Shown piece after piece: positions 51,829 to 61,201 of a stretch of DNA of 64,000 nt; positions within the stretch are counted from its first letter, which is position 1, and each line of letters begins with the position of its first letter. The notes beneath the pieces are model-generated. The model saw only the letters and a list, made by a program, of their open reading frames with translations, was not told where the DNA came from and did not search any database. Position numbers and translations under genes: made by a program. The DNA comes from Thermosynechococcus sp. HN-54 (GTDB lineage: Bacteria > Cyanobacteriota > Cyanobacteriia > Thermosynechococcales > Thermosynechococcaceae): positions 620,001-684,000 of the forward strand of contig NZ_CP098039.1 of NCBI RefSeq assembly GCF_023650955.1, written 5' to 3'.

Positions 51829-52569
51829 CTGGGAGCGCAGGTGAATGACCTCACCAATGACAATCAAAGCAGGCGTTTGAATCTGTGCCTCGTCATAGGT
51901 GGCGATCGCTCGCTCTAGGGTTGTCACCACCACCCGTTGTTGCGGTGTTGTCCCTGATTCAATAAAGGCCAAGGGGGTCTGGGGCGATCGCCCCCCTGCC
52001 AGCAGTTGCGGCACAATTTCCCCCAGATGGTGGAGTCCCATGTAAATCACAATCGTATCCACCGCCGTAGCCAGAGCCGACCAATTGACGCGCGGTTGAT
52101 AGCGACCAGCGGCCTCATGGCCCGTGACAAAAACCACCGAAGAACTAAAATCCCGATGGGTGAGGGGAATGTGCGCATAGGCAGGTGCAGCCACCCCACT
52201 GGTGACCCCCGGCACCACTTCCACAGTAATGCCAGCCTCGACAAGGGCAAGACACTCTTCGCCGCCGCGGCCAAAGACAAAGGGATCGCCCCCCTTCAGG
52301 CGCACAATTACTGCATGGCGCTGTGCTAGGTCAATCAACAAGTGGCAAATCTCAGTCTGAGAGAGGGTGTGGTTGCCTCGCCGCTTGCCCACATGAATCT
52401 TTTCCGCTTGGGGGTTAATCAAGTCGAGAATTTCGGGACTAATCAGAGCATCGTAGAGCACCACATCTGCCCACTCCAGCAGCGTCTTGGCACGCACCGT
52501 CAGTAGCCCCACATCCCCGGGGCCTGCACCCACTAAATATACTTTGCCAATCAATTGCGGTGAATTCAT
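51802..52569 (-). CDS. cobA: Uroporphyrinogen-III C-methyltransferase
   Basis: A 255-residue SAM-dependent enzyme that makes precorrin-2 for siroheme and cobalamin. GKVYLVGAGPGDVGLLTVRA, ADVVLYDALISPEILDLINP, VIVRLKGGDPFVFGRGGEEC, EVVPGVTSGVAAPAYAHIPL and TPLAFIESGTTPQQRVVVTT are the full family pattern. There is no fused CysG dehydrogenase. Siroheme supply would serve the sulfite reductase encoded near 13 kb. It converges with and overlaps the ClC gene. Confidence 0.95.
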   Translation of the reverse strand: MNSPQLIGKVYLVGAGPGDVGLLTVRAKTLLEWADVVLYDALISPEILDLINPQAEKIHVGKRRGNHTLSQTEICHLLIDLAQRHAVIVRLKGGDPFVFGRGGEECLALVEAGITVEVVPGVTSGVAAPAYAHIPLTHRDFSSSVVFVTGHEAAGRYQPRVNWSALATAVDTIVIYMGLHHLGEIVPQLLAGGRSPQTPLAFIESGTTPQQRVVVTTLERAIATYDEAQIQTPALIVIGEVIHLRSQLMGSLHQI

Positions 52570-52620
52570 GCCTTAACCCTTTGCGTGGAATTCTTTATCT
52601 ACCAATGGGATCAGAAACGT

Positions 52621-53265
52621 TCAATCAACAGTCACCATTTCTGCCGGTAGCGCTTCCCACCCTTGTCCCTTGCGTACCAGTAGCGGGGGTTCGACGGTGA
52701 GATCAAGGATACTCGACATTTGCTGGCCGGGAGGTTCACCCGTATCAATAATCAGATCAACCCGTTTATCAAAGGCATCGAAGAGATCTGCTGTATTCAC
52801 ATAATAGGTCTCATCATCGGGCAACCGTGCTGAGGTGGAAATAATCGGATTGCCCAAGGCCGCTAACAGGGCTTGACTGATGGTATGGTCAGGCACACGA
52901 ATCCCTGTGGTTTTGCGCTTGGGATTTTGGACAAGGCGGGGCACGAGTTTAGTGGCGGGAAGCAAAAAAGTATAAGGACCGGGGATCAGGCGACGCATGA
53001 GGCGATAAGCGGAATCGCTGACATAGGCGTACTGGGCAATGTTGGAAAGGGAAGAGCACAAGAATGTGACGGGTTTATCGTTGGAGAGTTGCTTGAGTTG
53101 GCGTACCCGTTGCACCGCTCCTTTGTGGTTCATGTCGCAGCCAATGGCATAGACCGTATCCGTGGGGTAGAGCATGACTGCCCCTTCTTTGAGAGCCTCA
53201 ACAATTTGGGCGATCGTGCGGGGTTGGGGGTTAACCGAATGAAGCTCAAAAATCGCCGCCATCAT
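52621..53265 (-). CDS. Sua5/YciO/YrdC-family protein
   Basis: A 214-residue protein of the Sua5/YrdC fold. ALKEGAVMLYPTDTVYAIGC and RVRQLKQLSNDKPVTFLCSS are its N-terminal nucleotide-binding signatures; TTGIRVPDHTISQALLAAL and GNPIISTSARLPDDETYYVN follow. Family members make threonylcarbamoyl-AMP for tRNA t6A; the YciO branch may lack this activity. It is 51 bases upstream of the cobA start on the same strand. Confidence 0.85.
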   Translation of the reverse strand: MMAAIFELHSVNPQPRTIAQIVEALKEGAVMLYPTDTVYAIGCDMNHKGAVQRVRQLKQLSNDKPVTFLCSSLSNIAQYAYVSDSAYRLMRRLIPGPYTFLLPATKLVPRLVQNPKRKTTGIRVPDHTISQALLAALGNPIISTSARLPDDETYYVNTADLFDAFDKRVDLIIDTGEPPGQQMSSILDLTVEPPLLVRKGQGWEALPAEMVTVD

Positions 53266-53341
53266 AAACTTTGCAAGGGCACTGCCGCCATAACGTAGTT
53301 TTAGTTTAACGGCAATAGCATGGGCGAATGCATGTTTTGAA

Positions 53342-53782
53342 CTAAGTGTCGGTTTCGGGGAGCCAATTCTGGGTCAAAACCCTCTCTGGGGGATAAGGAC
53401 AAGTTTCAGGAAAGGTGCTCAGCGGTAAACCCGTTTGCTCTGCTGCTTGGCGGCGAGCGCGTTCATAGCTTGTGGAAAGTTGGCTGGCTGGGTAATCCCG
53501 CAAGCTAGGACTATCAGCTATGGTTAGCTCAATTTGAGTGCGGGCATCCGTGATCGAATCCAACCAACTATCGGAGCGGCGCTGGGGTTGATATTGCCAC
53601 TTTAAGAGGTGTAGCAGCAGACGAGTTAACTGGCTATTGATGGCACGCCGTTCACTTTTGCCCAAGTCTTCTACCTCAGCAATGAGATGGGGCAGATCCA
53701 ACTCTTGCCATCGTCTTTGTCGCAATAATGCCACTGTTTCTGCAATCCACGCACTGTAATCTTGGTCGTATTGCTGCTTCAT
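53342..53782 (-). CDS. DUF29-family protein
   Basis: A 146-residue protein typical of the DUF29 family, widespread in cyanobacteria, function unknown. YDQDYSAWIAETVALLRQRR and DLPHLIAEVEDLGKSERRAI are followed by a basic helix (LLLHLLKWQYQPQRRSDSWL), then a second helical half ending LPLSTFPETCPYPPERVL. Gene is alone. Confidence 0.85.
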   Translation of the reverse strand: MKQQYDQDYSAWIAETVALLRQRRWQELDLPHLIAEVEDLGKSERRAINSQLTRLLLHLLKWQYQPQRRSDSWLDSITDARTQIELTIADSPSLRDYPASQLSTSYERARRQAAEQTGLPLSTFPETCPYPPERVLTQNWLPETDT

Positions 53783-53924
53783 TGTTGCTAGATAAAGCGT
53801 GCCAGCATTATTTTTATTAGATCCAATTTTCAGAATAGCGGAACTACAAGACGGTACTCGCGGTCTTTAGCTCTAGCACTGTGTGGAATACAGTACACTG
53901 GATTGGGTTAGTGGATGGTTCTCA

Positions 53925-54329
53925 ATGAAAAACTCCTTGCGCTATCTTCTGTTTGGCTTGGGTGTGGGGCTGGCGATCGCCGTTGTGCCCCGTTTACCTG
54001 TTTTGCAATCTCCCGATATGGTCATGGCGCAGGGAACCAGTCAGATCATTTCCCCCCAAGGGCTGGCGAACCACCTGAAGAAAATCAATGCCAAGATGTA
54101 CGGTGCCTACTGGTGTCCCGCTTGCATGAAGCAAAAAGAACTCTTTGGCAGCGCCTTCAAAAGCATCAACTATATTGAGTGCGATGCGCGCGGTACCAAT
54201 GGCCAGCCAGAACTCTGCAAACAGGCCAATATCCGTGCCTACCCCACATGGGAAATCAACGGTAAACGCTATGAGGGTGTCTATCCCCTAGAGGGTCTAG
54301 CTCAGCTTTCGGGGTATCAGGGGCGCTAA
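53925..54329 (+). CDS. Membrane-anchored thioredoxin-like protein (VKOR-type Trx domain)
   Basis: A 134-residue protein from ATG 53925. The N-terminus MKNSLRYLLFGLGVGLAIAV is a signal peptide or anchor, placing the domain in the periplasm or lumen. The Trx core is MYGAYWCPACMKQKELFG, with the CPAC active site, followed by YIECDARGTNGQPELCKQAN and IRAYPTWEINGKRYEGVYPL. The spacing and extra Cys resemble the Trx domain fused to VKOR in cyanobacteria, but here it stands alone. An in-frame GTG 14 codons upstream lacks a ribosome signal. Confidence 0.83.
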   Translation: MKNSLRYLLFGLGVGLAIAVVPRLPVLQSPDMVMAQGTSQIISPQGLANHLKKINAKMYGAYWCPACMKQKELFGSAFKSINYIECDARGTNGQPELCKQANIRAYPTWEINGKRYEGVYPLEGLAQLSGYQGR

Positions 54330-54475
54330 TGCTCGCGAACCCTAGAAACTCTTTTGAGGAGAGAACTTAGCACCAATTTTTATAGTCGATTGTCAATTGA
54401 TTGTCTTGTTGCGTATCATCAAAAAGTAGTAGGGCGTTTGCGCTAGTCAGCGATCAAAGATACCTAGGTCATTCT

Positions 54476-54514
54476 TGTGATTAGGATCACGAAAAAAACG
54501 TGGTTGCGATCACA
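54476..54514. promoter_or_regulatory. Tandem CRP-type binding sites
   Basis: TGTGATTAGGATCACG (54476-54491) is a near-perfect CRP palindrome with two extra matches to the SyCRP1 form (GATCAC). A second, weaker copy CGTGGTTGCGATCACA (54499-54514) is 23 bases on, about two helix turns. The pair is about 110-150 bases upstream of the gene at 54625. The 295-base gap otherwise holds no gene. Confidence 0.5.
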
Positions 54515-54624
54515 AGTGAACGATATGTTGCCTTTTATGATGCAGGTATGTTAGAACCTCTCGGTTGTGCCCCCGAATTCCAGCACTGTCGGTAGTGGCG
54601 TGGCTTAGGAGCGCATTCCCCCCT

Positions 54625-55875
54625 ATGAATACTTGGATGAAGGCAAACGACTACCAACTGATTTACGATCACTTGCTGGAATGTGTGCAGCAGGAGAGTC
54701 CGCAGCAAGTCATTGAGCGGTTTCGTGCCCTTTTTCTCATGGGCTATACCTACCCCGATCGCCAGATTCAAGAGGCTATGGATCGGATTGTGACGGGGGC
54801 ACGGGTGGCGGACAATTTCCGTCCCTTTATGAACCGCTGCTGCCACATTTTGATTAACCGCTGGCAGTCGCGTCCTTTGCTCCAAGGGGCGGTTCCCGAA
54901 TTTCTGGCCATGCTGCAAACGCCTGTGGCGATGCCGGCGGGGGGTCTCAGCCGGGCACCGATTGTGCGCAAGCTGCGGCTGCTCCTCAAGGATTATTTAG
55001 AGAGCGAAGCTTTTCAGAAGCTCCAGCGCATGGTGCAATTCCTCCAAGAGGATGCCCAAGATACTTCCCAAATTCAACAAAACGGCGATCGCCCCCTTGC
55101 GACTCTGATTCGCCGCTATCCCTATCTCTACAACTACTGCCTCGTGGGAGATGACACGACACCCGAAGACCTGCGCTACATTCAAGACTTTCAGCAAAAG
55201 GCCACTCAGCAGTTTGAAATGAACCTGAGTCAATATCTCATGAGTGAGTTTCGCCGTGCTCAGGGGCATAACAATATTCCACTGGCGAAAAATCCAACCC
55301 TGCTCTCGCCAGAGGAAGTGAGAACCTCCATTCAACATTTTGTTAGTAAGGTAGATGGCCGTCATACCTATCGGGACTTGGCGAATCAATTTGAGCAGCG
55401 GCTGCAACGCATGAAGTCCACCCATGATTTTCGCGATGCCTTTTTCCACTACTTGATGGACACCACGGCGGATGTGGGGCGGGGTCGCTTCCGCCAGCGG
55501 TTTTATCAGTATTTGGAAACGCTGCCCCTCTTTCAGCAGCCGCAACCCCTGAATGAATTTACCATTGTGCGCACGTGCAGCCAAACCCTCAACTACTTGG
55601 TGGTGGATAGTGCCCAAAACCCCAACCATTTGGTTTTTATTGACTTACTCAATAACATTGGCACTGCGGCAACAATTGGCCTCTTGCTCAAGATCGTCCT
55701 TCTCAGCAAGAAAGTGAAACCCTACCTCGAAAAACGTTTTGCCATTTTGTTTAATCACTATCAGTCCTTTAGTCGCGGCAAGGTACGCTGGCTGGTGAAC
55801 TGCTTAGAGCATTTTAATATTGCCAATGTCACCCACTTTGGCAAGTTGGATTTCTCCTTTCTTGCCCGCTGGTAA
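54625..55875 (+). CDS. Conserved hypothetical protein
   Basis: A 416-residue soluble protein from the ATG at 54625 (the frame opens 20 codons earlier, but those residues are not protein-like). It is mostly alpha-helical: IYDHLLECVQQESPQQVIER, then a Gln/Arg-rich middle with RYPYLYNYCLVGDDTTPEDL, and HFVSKVDGRHTYRDLANQFE. A hydrophobic strip near residue 350 (IDLLNNIGTAATIGLLLKIV) might be membrane-associated. I do not recognise the family; it probably has homologues in other cyanobacteria. It is preceded by two CRP-type sites, so cAMP control is possible. It converges with the PucC gene 6 bases away. Confidence 0.6.
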   Translation: MNTWMKANDYQLIYDHLLECVQQESPQQVIERFRALFLMGYTYPDRQIQEAMDRIVTGARVADNFRPFMNRCCHILINRWQSRPLLQGAVPEFLAMLQTPVAMPAGGLSRAPIVRKLRLLLKDYLESEAFQKLQRMVQFLQEDAQDTSQIQQNGDRPLATLIRRYPYLYNYCLVGDDTTPEDLRYIQDFQQKATQQFEMNLSQYLMSEFRRAQGHNNIPLAKNPTLLSPEEVRTSIQHFVSKVDGRHTYRDLANQFEQRLQRMKSTHDFRDAFFHYLMDTTADVGRGRFRQRFYQYLETLPLFQQPQPLNEFTIVRTCSQTLNYLVVDSAQNPNHLVFIDLLNNIGTAATIGLLLKIVLLSKKVKPYLEKRFAILFNHYQSFSRGKVRWLVNCLEHFNIANVTHFGKLDFSFLARW

Positions 55876-55881
55876 GCCCGT

Positions 55882-57285
55882 TTATTCCAAGTCCTCGGCC
55901 AGAACCTTGGCGATCGCCACCTGAGATTGTTGGCGAAATTGACTCACATCCACTCGTTTTAGAAGCAAGACAGCGGCCAGCATTCCCAACATTGGCAGAC
56001 AAAAAACAAAACCATAGGCCAAGATCGGCACCCCAAAGAGTTGACGACCAATATCGAGTGCTGTTCCGCCGACAACGGTGGCCGATCCCCGCGCGATCGC
56101 CTGAGCAAGCCCCCACGCCCCAATAAAGGTACCGGCGGTTTCCGCTGCTGTTAAGTCCAGCATCAGACTGAGGGCACCCGTCGTTGTCACCCCAGCGGCA
56201 ATGCCAAAGAGAAAGAGCTGCAACTGAAAGAGCCACACCTGCTGCGTGACCCCTGAAATGATCAGGAGTAAGAACATCAAGGCCACCCCCCAACAGCCAT
56301 AGGTGGTGGTGCGGATCTTGCCGAGGCGGGGCACAATCAAAAATCCCGTGAAACTTAGACCCACAAGGGTGCCCATGCCCCAGTAGGCATTCAAGCGAGT
56401 AGTTTCGGCGATCGTCATGCCAAAAACTTCACCGCCAAAGGGTTCAAGAATCGGTTCCTGAATAAATAAACTTAGGGTCATCAGGACAAGGAAGAGAAAA
56501 AAGCGCCACGTTTGGGAGTTGGCGGTGAGAATTTTCAGGGCGCGACCAAGGGTAATGTTTTCCGGGTTGTCACAGGCACGACTGCGCACATGGTAGCGGG
56601 AATACTTGGCCTCAACCCCCCAAGTGCTCGCGATCGCCAGCGCAAAAACCACCGTCAAAACTACCAAAAAGAGGCGATTCACACTTTCTTGCAGGCGTTC
56701 AACCGGTGTATCCAACTCCAACTGCCGCAGCAGCACACTACTGAGGATGGCACCAACCACAATGCCCACGGTCAACATGGACCAGACAATGCCCACTAAT
56801 TTGCCGCGATCCTCCTCTTCGGAGACATCCACCAGCAAGGCGGCAAAGGGGGTTGAGCTACTACTAACACAGATGCCATAGGCGGCAAAGAGCAATCCCA
56901 ATAGGCCAATCCACCCTTGGGTAACCAGACTCCAGCCCGCTTGATCTAAACTTTGCCCCACCTGCCAGATCACCTGAACAATCGCGTAGGTGACCAAGGT
57001 AAAGGCCAAAGCCCCACCCCAAACATACCCCGTGCGATGATAGCCGCCAATGGGATGGGCATCCGACAGTTGACCAAACCACACCCGCACTGGTGAAACA
57101 AATTGATGCATGGCGATCGTCAGGGTCACCAATGTGGCCGGCACCGCCAATTCCTTGATCAAGATGCGGTTGAGCACCCCCAACACCAGAATCGACATCA
57201 TGCCCAGTCCCATCTGAAAGAGACCCAAGCGAAACATGACCCACAGGGGCAGAGGGGGGGGTGCAGCGGCAGAACGAGTGGCCAT
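55882..57285 (-). CDS. PucC-like MFS transporter
   Basis: A 467-residue protein with twelve membrane helices. PLPLWVMFRLGLFQMGLGMM, then LVTLTIAMHQFVSPVRVWFG and GGYHRTGYVWGGALAFTLVT are typical of the PucC/LhaA/BCH2 group, which in purple bacteria helps assemble light-harvesting complexes and in cyanobacteria is linked to chlorophyll or pigment-protein handling. Family knowledge suggests a role in thylakoid biogenesis, not proven here. A 31-residue membrane ORF lies 55 bases upstream on the same strand. Confidence 0.85.
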   Translation of the reverse strand: MATRSAAAPPPLPLWVMFRLGLFQMGLGMMSILVLGVLNRILIKELAVPATLVTLTIAMHQFVSPVRVWFGQLSDAHPIGGYHRTGYVWGGALAFTLVTYAIVQVIWQVGQSLDQAGWSLVTQGWIGLLGLLFAAYGICVSSSSTPFAALLVDVSEEEDRGKLVGIVWSMLTVGIVVGAILSSVLLRQLELDTPVERLQESVNRLFLVVLTVVFALAIASTWGVEAKYSRYHVRSRACDNPENITLGRALKILTANSQTWRFFLFLVLMTLSLFIQEPILEPFGGEVFGMTIAETTRLNAYWGMGTLVGLSFTGFLIVPRLGKIRTTTYGCWGVALMFLLLIISGVTQQVWLFQLQLFLFGIAAGVTTTGALSLMLDLTAAETAGTFIGAWGLAQAIARGSATVVGGTALDIGRQLFGVPILAYGFVFCLPMLGMLAAVLLLKRVDVSQFRQQSQVAIAKVLAEDLE

Positions 57286-57340
57286 ACCTCACTCAACTCA
57301 CATCACTGATAGAGGGTGATAAATGATTTTCAGGTCAAAT

Positions 57341-57436
57341 TTAGATTGCCATCAAGAAAGAAATGGTCAATGATACAATCAGAGCAATCAGTGTCAAAAA
57401 GAGCGATCGCTTCAAAGATTCTGTATACGCAGACAT
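57341..57436 (-). CDS. Short single-helix membrane peptide, 31 residues
   Basis: An ATG frame of 31 codons with a GAGGTG ribosome site 10 bases upstream. It starts MSAYTESLKRSL, and the remainder is a single 19-residue hydrophobic helix (FLTLIALIVSLTISFLMAI) that runs to the end. The N-terminus is Ser/Lys/Arg-bearing, so it should face the cytoplasm or stroma side. It is 55 bases from the PucC gene in the same direction. Single-helix proteins of this size are common in photosystem and cytochrome complexes, but this matches none I recognise. Confidence 0.55.
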   Translation of the reverse strand: MSAYTESLKRSLFLTLIALIVSLTISFLMAI

Positions 57437-57594
57437 GGGTTGCATCACCTCATCAGTAGGGTCTTTTGGGGGGTGTCCGATTGATGGGAAAAGAGCTGTA
57501 TTGTGTTAAGTTGTAGTCTTTTATTGTACTGCCTTTTTCTCAGGGGCAAAACCCGACAGGTCAGACATCCATCACATGAGGACGTATCACATCA

Positions 57595-58806
57595 ATGGGG
57601 ATAAACCTGCGCTCACCATTATTCATTGTTTTGCTCACAATTGTCATCGACCGTTTGGGTGAGAGCCTCATTTTCCCCATTTTGCCCTTCCTCGTGGAGC
57701 GATTTAAATTTGATGCGTTGAGCTTGACGCTGTTATTTTCTGCCTTTGCTGCTGCTCAATTTATTGCTGCTCCCCTTTTGGGTGCTCTCTCGGATCACTG
57801 GGGACGTCGTCCGGTGTTGCTGATTTGCATTGCCGGTACTGCCCTGTCCTACATTCTCTTTGCTGTGGCGACGGTCCCTTGGCTGCTCTTTGTCTCGCGG
57901 ATTATTGATGGTCTCACTGGAGGGGTGGTTTCAACCGCTCAGGCCTATATTGCCGACACTTCAGCGCCGGCAGATCGAGCGAAGAACTTTGGCCTCACGG
58001 GGGCAGCTTTTGGCATTGGCTTCATTTTTGGGCCAGCGATCGGGGGCAGCCTTGCGGCGATCGATCTCACGTTGCCGATTTGGTTTGCAGCGGTCTTGGC
58101 TCTAGTGAACGTAGTCTTGGCCTATTTCATCTTGCCGGAGTCCTTGCCCCAACGTCAGCGATCGCCCCTGACCCTAAAGAGCTTTGCCTTGCAGCAGCAG
58201 TGGTTGGAGCTATTCAATCAACGCACCCTCCAAGCCTTACTCATGGCCTTTTTTATCTTTAACTTTGCCTTTGCTGGCTTTACCAGTATCTTCGTCCTCT
58301 TTTTGAAGCGGCAGTTAGGCTGGGGACCCCCACAGGCGGGAATCATTTTTGTGATTATTGGACTTGTGAGTACGATTGTGCAGGCGGGCTTAATTCGCTC
58401 ATTGATTCCGCGGTTTGGTGAGCAGCGCTTGAGCCTAGGGGGACTCCTCCTCGTGGCCTTGGTATTGTTGGGGATTGCGGCGGTGCCCAGTGCAGGTGGT
58501 TTGAGTGTGCCCTTGCTCTATGGGTGTGTGGTGGGTTTGGCCTTTGGGGTGGGCATCATGTTGCCCTCGCTGCGGGGGGTGATCTCCAATCGCGTGCGCG
58601 ATCAGGATCAGGGGAAAATTATTGGCGCTAGTCAATCGCTCCAGAGTGTGGCAGGGATTGCTGGCCCGGCATGGGCAGGGTGGGTCTTCGATCGCTGGGG
58701 TGGGGTGGCGCCCGCTTGGCAAAGCAGTGTGATGATGGCGATCGCCCTCGGCTTTCTGACGCTCGGATTGTCGAAGCCCAAGAGGGCAACCCCTAGCAGT
58801 CTCTAA
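57595..58806 (+). CDS. MFS multidrug/tetracycline-type exporter
   Basis: A 403-residue twelve-helix protein. The loop 2-3 motif GALSDHWGRRPVLL and SRIIDGLTGGVVSTAQAYIA (motif C-like region) are those of the TetA/Bmr (DHA1) drug-proton antiporters. A central cytoplasmic loop sits near residue 190. Substrate unknown. It is preceded by a 158-base gap and followed by DUF2062 77 bases on. Confidence 0.88.
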   Translation: MGINLRSPLFIVLLTIVIDRLGESLIFPILPFLVERFKFDALSLTLLFSAFAAAQFIAAPLLGALSDHWGRRPVLLICIAGTALSYILFAVATVPWLLFVSRIIDGLTGGVVSTAQAYIADTSAPADRAKNFGLTGAAFGIGFIFGPAIGGSLAAIDLTLPIWFAAVLALVNVVLAYFILPESLPQRQRSPLTLKSFALQQQWLELFNQRTLQALLMAFFIFNFAFAGFTSIFVLFLKRQLGWGPPQAGIIFVIIGLVSTIVQAGLIRSLIPRFGEQRLSLGGLLLVALVLLGIAAVPSAGGLSVPLLYGCVVGLAFGVGIMLPSLRGVISNRVRDQDQGKIIGASQSLQSVAGIAGPAWAGWVFDRWGGVAPAWQSSVMMAIALGFLTLGLSKPKRATPSSL

Positions 58807-58883
58807 GCAAAGTATGTCAAACTGCTAAGCAAAGGTCACAATGCACTTATTTTGCACCCCTTGGACTCCCTTGAAGCTCACCT

Positions 58884-59420
58884 ATGATGCGGTTGTCTTT
58901 TTCCCAGCTTTCTCGACAGCCTCGTTGGTTCCATTCTTGGCGACGATCGCTCCGCTATTACTATCTGCGCTTAATGCGCTCCCACAGTAGCACCGAGAGT
59001 ATTGCCCGTGGTTTAGGGGCGGGCGTCTTTGCTGGCATGCTGCCCCTGTTTGGCGGTCAAATGCTCATTGCCGTTAGTGTCGCATTCCTCGTGCGTGGGA
59101 ATAAGCCCTTGGCAGCCCTTGCAACGTGGGTGAGTAACCCCTTCACCTATGTGCCCTTGTTTTGGTTTAACTTTCAGGTGGGTTGGTGGTTGATGGGGCA
59201 GCCTTCCCTGTCCTTTGGTGAATGGCAGTCTTGGGAAAAGCTCCTAGAACAGGGGGGGCAAATGGCAACGATTCTAATTTTTGGTAGTGTTTGGGTGGGG
59301 GTGATTGCTGGGTTGCTCACCTACGCCCTGTGTTTGCGACTGCTACCCACCCTGCGACAACGCTTTCGCCGTCGTTCTGCTATGGCTGCTGTAAATTTTC
59401 CAAACCGGCCACAACCTTAG
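58884..59420 (+). CDS. DUF2062-family membrane protein
   Basis: A 178-residue protein. [20 protein letters not shown], then [20 protein letters not shown] and [20 protein letters not shown] are the two halves of DUF2062, a family with two hydrophobic pairs; function unknown. The basic tail (RQRFRRRSA) is cytoplasmic. Its 3' end overlaps the facing cyclophilin gene by 41 bases. Confidence 0.85.
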   Translation: MMRLSFSQLSRQPRWFHSWRRSLRYYYLRLMRSHSSTESIARGLGAGVFAGMLPLFGGQMLIAVSVAFLVRGNKPLAALATWVSNPFTYVPLFWFNFQVGWWLMGQPSLSFGEWQSWEKLLEQGGQMATILIFGSVWVGVIAGLLTYALCLRLLPTLRQRFRRRSAMAAVNFPNRPQP

Positions 59421-60111
59421 CGGATTGCAGGCGATCGCCCTGTTGGATGGTGTCCACCACGTCCATACCATCGGTGACATAGCCAAAAACGGCGTAATTG
59501 CCATCCAGAAAATCCAGTTGATCAAGGGCAATGTAAAATTGCGCCGAGGCTGAATCAGGCAGTTGCGATCGCGCCATGGCCACTGCGCCACGGGTATGGG
59601 TGAGGACGGGTGAGACTTTGCCCGCTTGGCTATAGGTAGGCGTATCGCTGCCCTGACCCAGAATTTCTAGGGGAATATAGCGGGGGCGGTTGGTTGCTGG
59701 GTCAATGAATGAACCGGTGCCATAGAGTTGTGGTGACACACTGGGGTCTTTGGTTTGGGGATCACCCCCTTGAACCACAAAGGGTCGGGGTTCACGAACC
59801 ACACGGTGAAAGATCGTGCCATCATAGACGCCGCGATTCACTAAATCCACAAAATTGCCAGCAGTAATCGGGGCAGCATCCCCCTTCACTTGAATCGTAA
59901 TCGGGCGATCGTTGACCGTCAGCACGACCGTTGCATCGCCATTGAGTCGAGGTAAATTGGCCATAGGGGTTGGGCTTTGTGCTCCTGGAATTGAACTCGT
60001 GTCAGCCACTGAGGAGAGTGACGCGCAACTCACCAGCAGAAGCACACCGAGCACCATTACCAACTGTGGCAGAAATCGTGGCAGTATTGTGCCGAACTTC
60101 AGGGATTTCAT
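59380..60111 (-). CDS. Lipoprotein peptidyl-prolyl isomerase (cyclophilin type)
   Basis: A 243-residue cyclophilin from the ATG at 60111; the open frame runs on to 60222, but the signal peptide begins here. [16 protein letters not shown] is a lipobox (LVSC), so it should be lipid-anchored in the periplasm or lumen. The isomerase core has [40 protein letters not shown] and [20 protein letters not shown]. The catalytic Arg is in FHRV. It is 50 bases from ftsQ on the same strand and overlaps the DUF2062 gene. Confidence 0.9.
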   Translation of the reverse strand: MKSLKFGTILPRFLPQLVMVLGVLLLVSCASLSSVADTSSIPGAQSPTPMANLPRLNGDATVVLTVNDRPITIQVKGDAAPITAGNFVDLVNRGVYDGTIFHRVVREPRPFVVQGGDPQTKDPSVSPQLYGTGSFIDPATNRPRYIPLEILGQGSDTPTYSQAGKVSPVLTHTRGAVAMARSQLPDSASAQFYIALDQLDFLDGNYAVFGYVTDGMDVVDTIQQGDRLQSAKVVAGLENLQQP

Positions 60112-60160
60112 TGACAAGCCACTCCAAGCTAACCGTTCTATTATGCCGTGCTGCTGCTCC

Positions 60161-61075
60161 TTAATTGCTGCGGGGAAGAGGCTGCTGTGTTGGTTGTTGC
60201 CGCAGTTGCACCAAGGGTTCATCGGGGTTCACCAGATCAATAAAGACCATTTGCCGAGGATCTAAGTACTGAGGTAATTGCTTGAGACTGGCTAGGGCAC
60301 TGAGTTGTTTCTTGAAGGTGGGACTATTCCACTGCACCACCCCAAGGTGAACGGGGACAAGAGGGGTTTGGACAATTAGATTCTGTTCATTGCGCCAATC
60401 TAAACCCGTAATCGGTAAATCCTGCTGCTGGAGAATCTGGTGAATTTGCTGCCACTGCTGCTGGCGATCGCCATCCACCGCCAATGTCTGCGGCCGCGGC
60501 GGATTCTCAACGGGGACAAAATACCCCTGCAACAGAAACGTGGGCATTGGTTTCACCGCACTGGCTTGATAGCTACCCACAGGAGCCACAAATCCGAGGC
60601 CATCCACCAACCAACGACTGGCAGGGCCTTGTAGCCGACCCGTTTCACTCATTACCCAGCATTGATTGCAGAGAGCAACTGCCACAGGCTTACGTTCTTG
60701 GACTTCAACAATCAGCGTCGGTGGAAAGAGTTGGCGGGCGATCGTTACCCGTTGCAGCGGTAGCGTCGTTTCAAGGGTATGAATGATCTCCTGAGGACGG
60801 AGACGGAGGAGGGATTCGGGGTACTCAAGGGGCAATTGTGCCTGCAACGCTTCCCTCTTCAGCAGTTGATTGCCACGAATCACCACTTGCTCAGGGCGGC
60901 GGATAATCCAATCCGGCAGCGTCAGTCCCCAGATAAGCCCCCCCGTTAAGGTCAAGAGGACACTGGTACGCCAAAGCCCTGCCAGTTGCCGCCAGCGGCG
61001 TTTACTTTGCAATTGGCGGCGGCGTTCACGAATGGCATCATGGGTCGTTGTCCCCTGAGGGGTGGGATTTACCAT
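60161..61075 (-). CDS. ftsQ: Cell division protein FtsQ (POTRA domain)
   Basis: A 304-residue protein from the ATG at 61075 (a GTG two codons before is too near the GAGG site). A basic cytoplasmic head ([18 protein letters not shown]), one membrane helix ([17 protein letters not shown]) and a periplasmic part make up the FtsQ/DivIB topology. The POTRA domain reads [20 protein letters not shown]; the beta domain has [20 protein letters not shown]. FtsQ links early and late divisome parts. The usual neighbour ftsZ is not in the window; a cyclophilin follows. Confidence 0.87.
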   Translation of the reverse strand: MVNPTPQGTTTHDAIRERRRQLQSKRRWRQLAGLWRTSVLLTLTGGLIWGLTLPDWIIRRPEQVVIRGNQLLKREALQAQLPLEYPESLLRLRPQEIIHTLETTLPLQRVTIARQLFPPTLIVEVQERKPVAVALCNQCWVMSETGRLQGPASRWLVDGLGFVAPVGSYQASAVKPMPTFLLQGYFVPVENPPRPQTLAVDGDRQQQWQQIHQILQQQDLPITGLDWRNEQNLIVQTPLVPVHLGVVQWNSPTFKKQLSALASLKQLPQYLDPRQMVFIDLVNPDEPLVQLRQQPTQQPLPRSN

Positions 61076-61201
61076 GGCCACGGCCTCAGTGTTGAGGAAA
61101 ATTGGAACTTATGATCCTGCACGGGCTGTCATTACTTGGTGTAAGATACGCGATGTTGATTGTCCGCTTGACTGCCTCTATCTTAGTAAAGGCTTCGTAC
61201 C

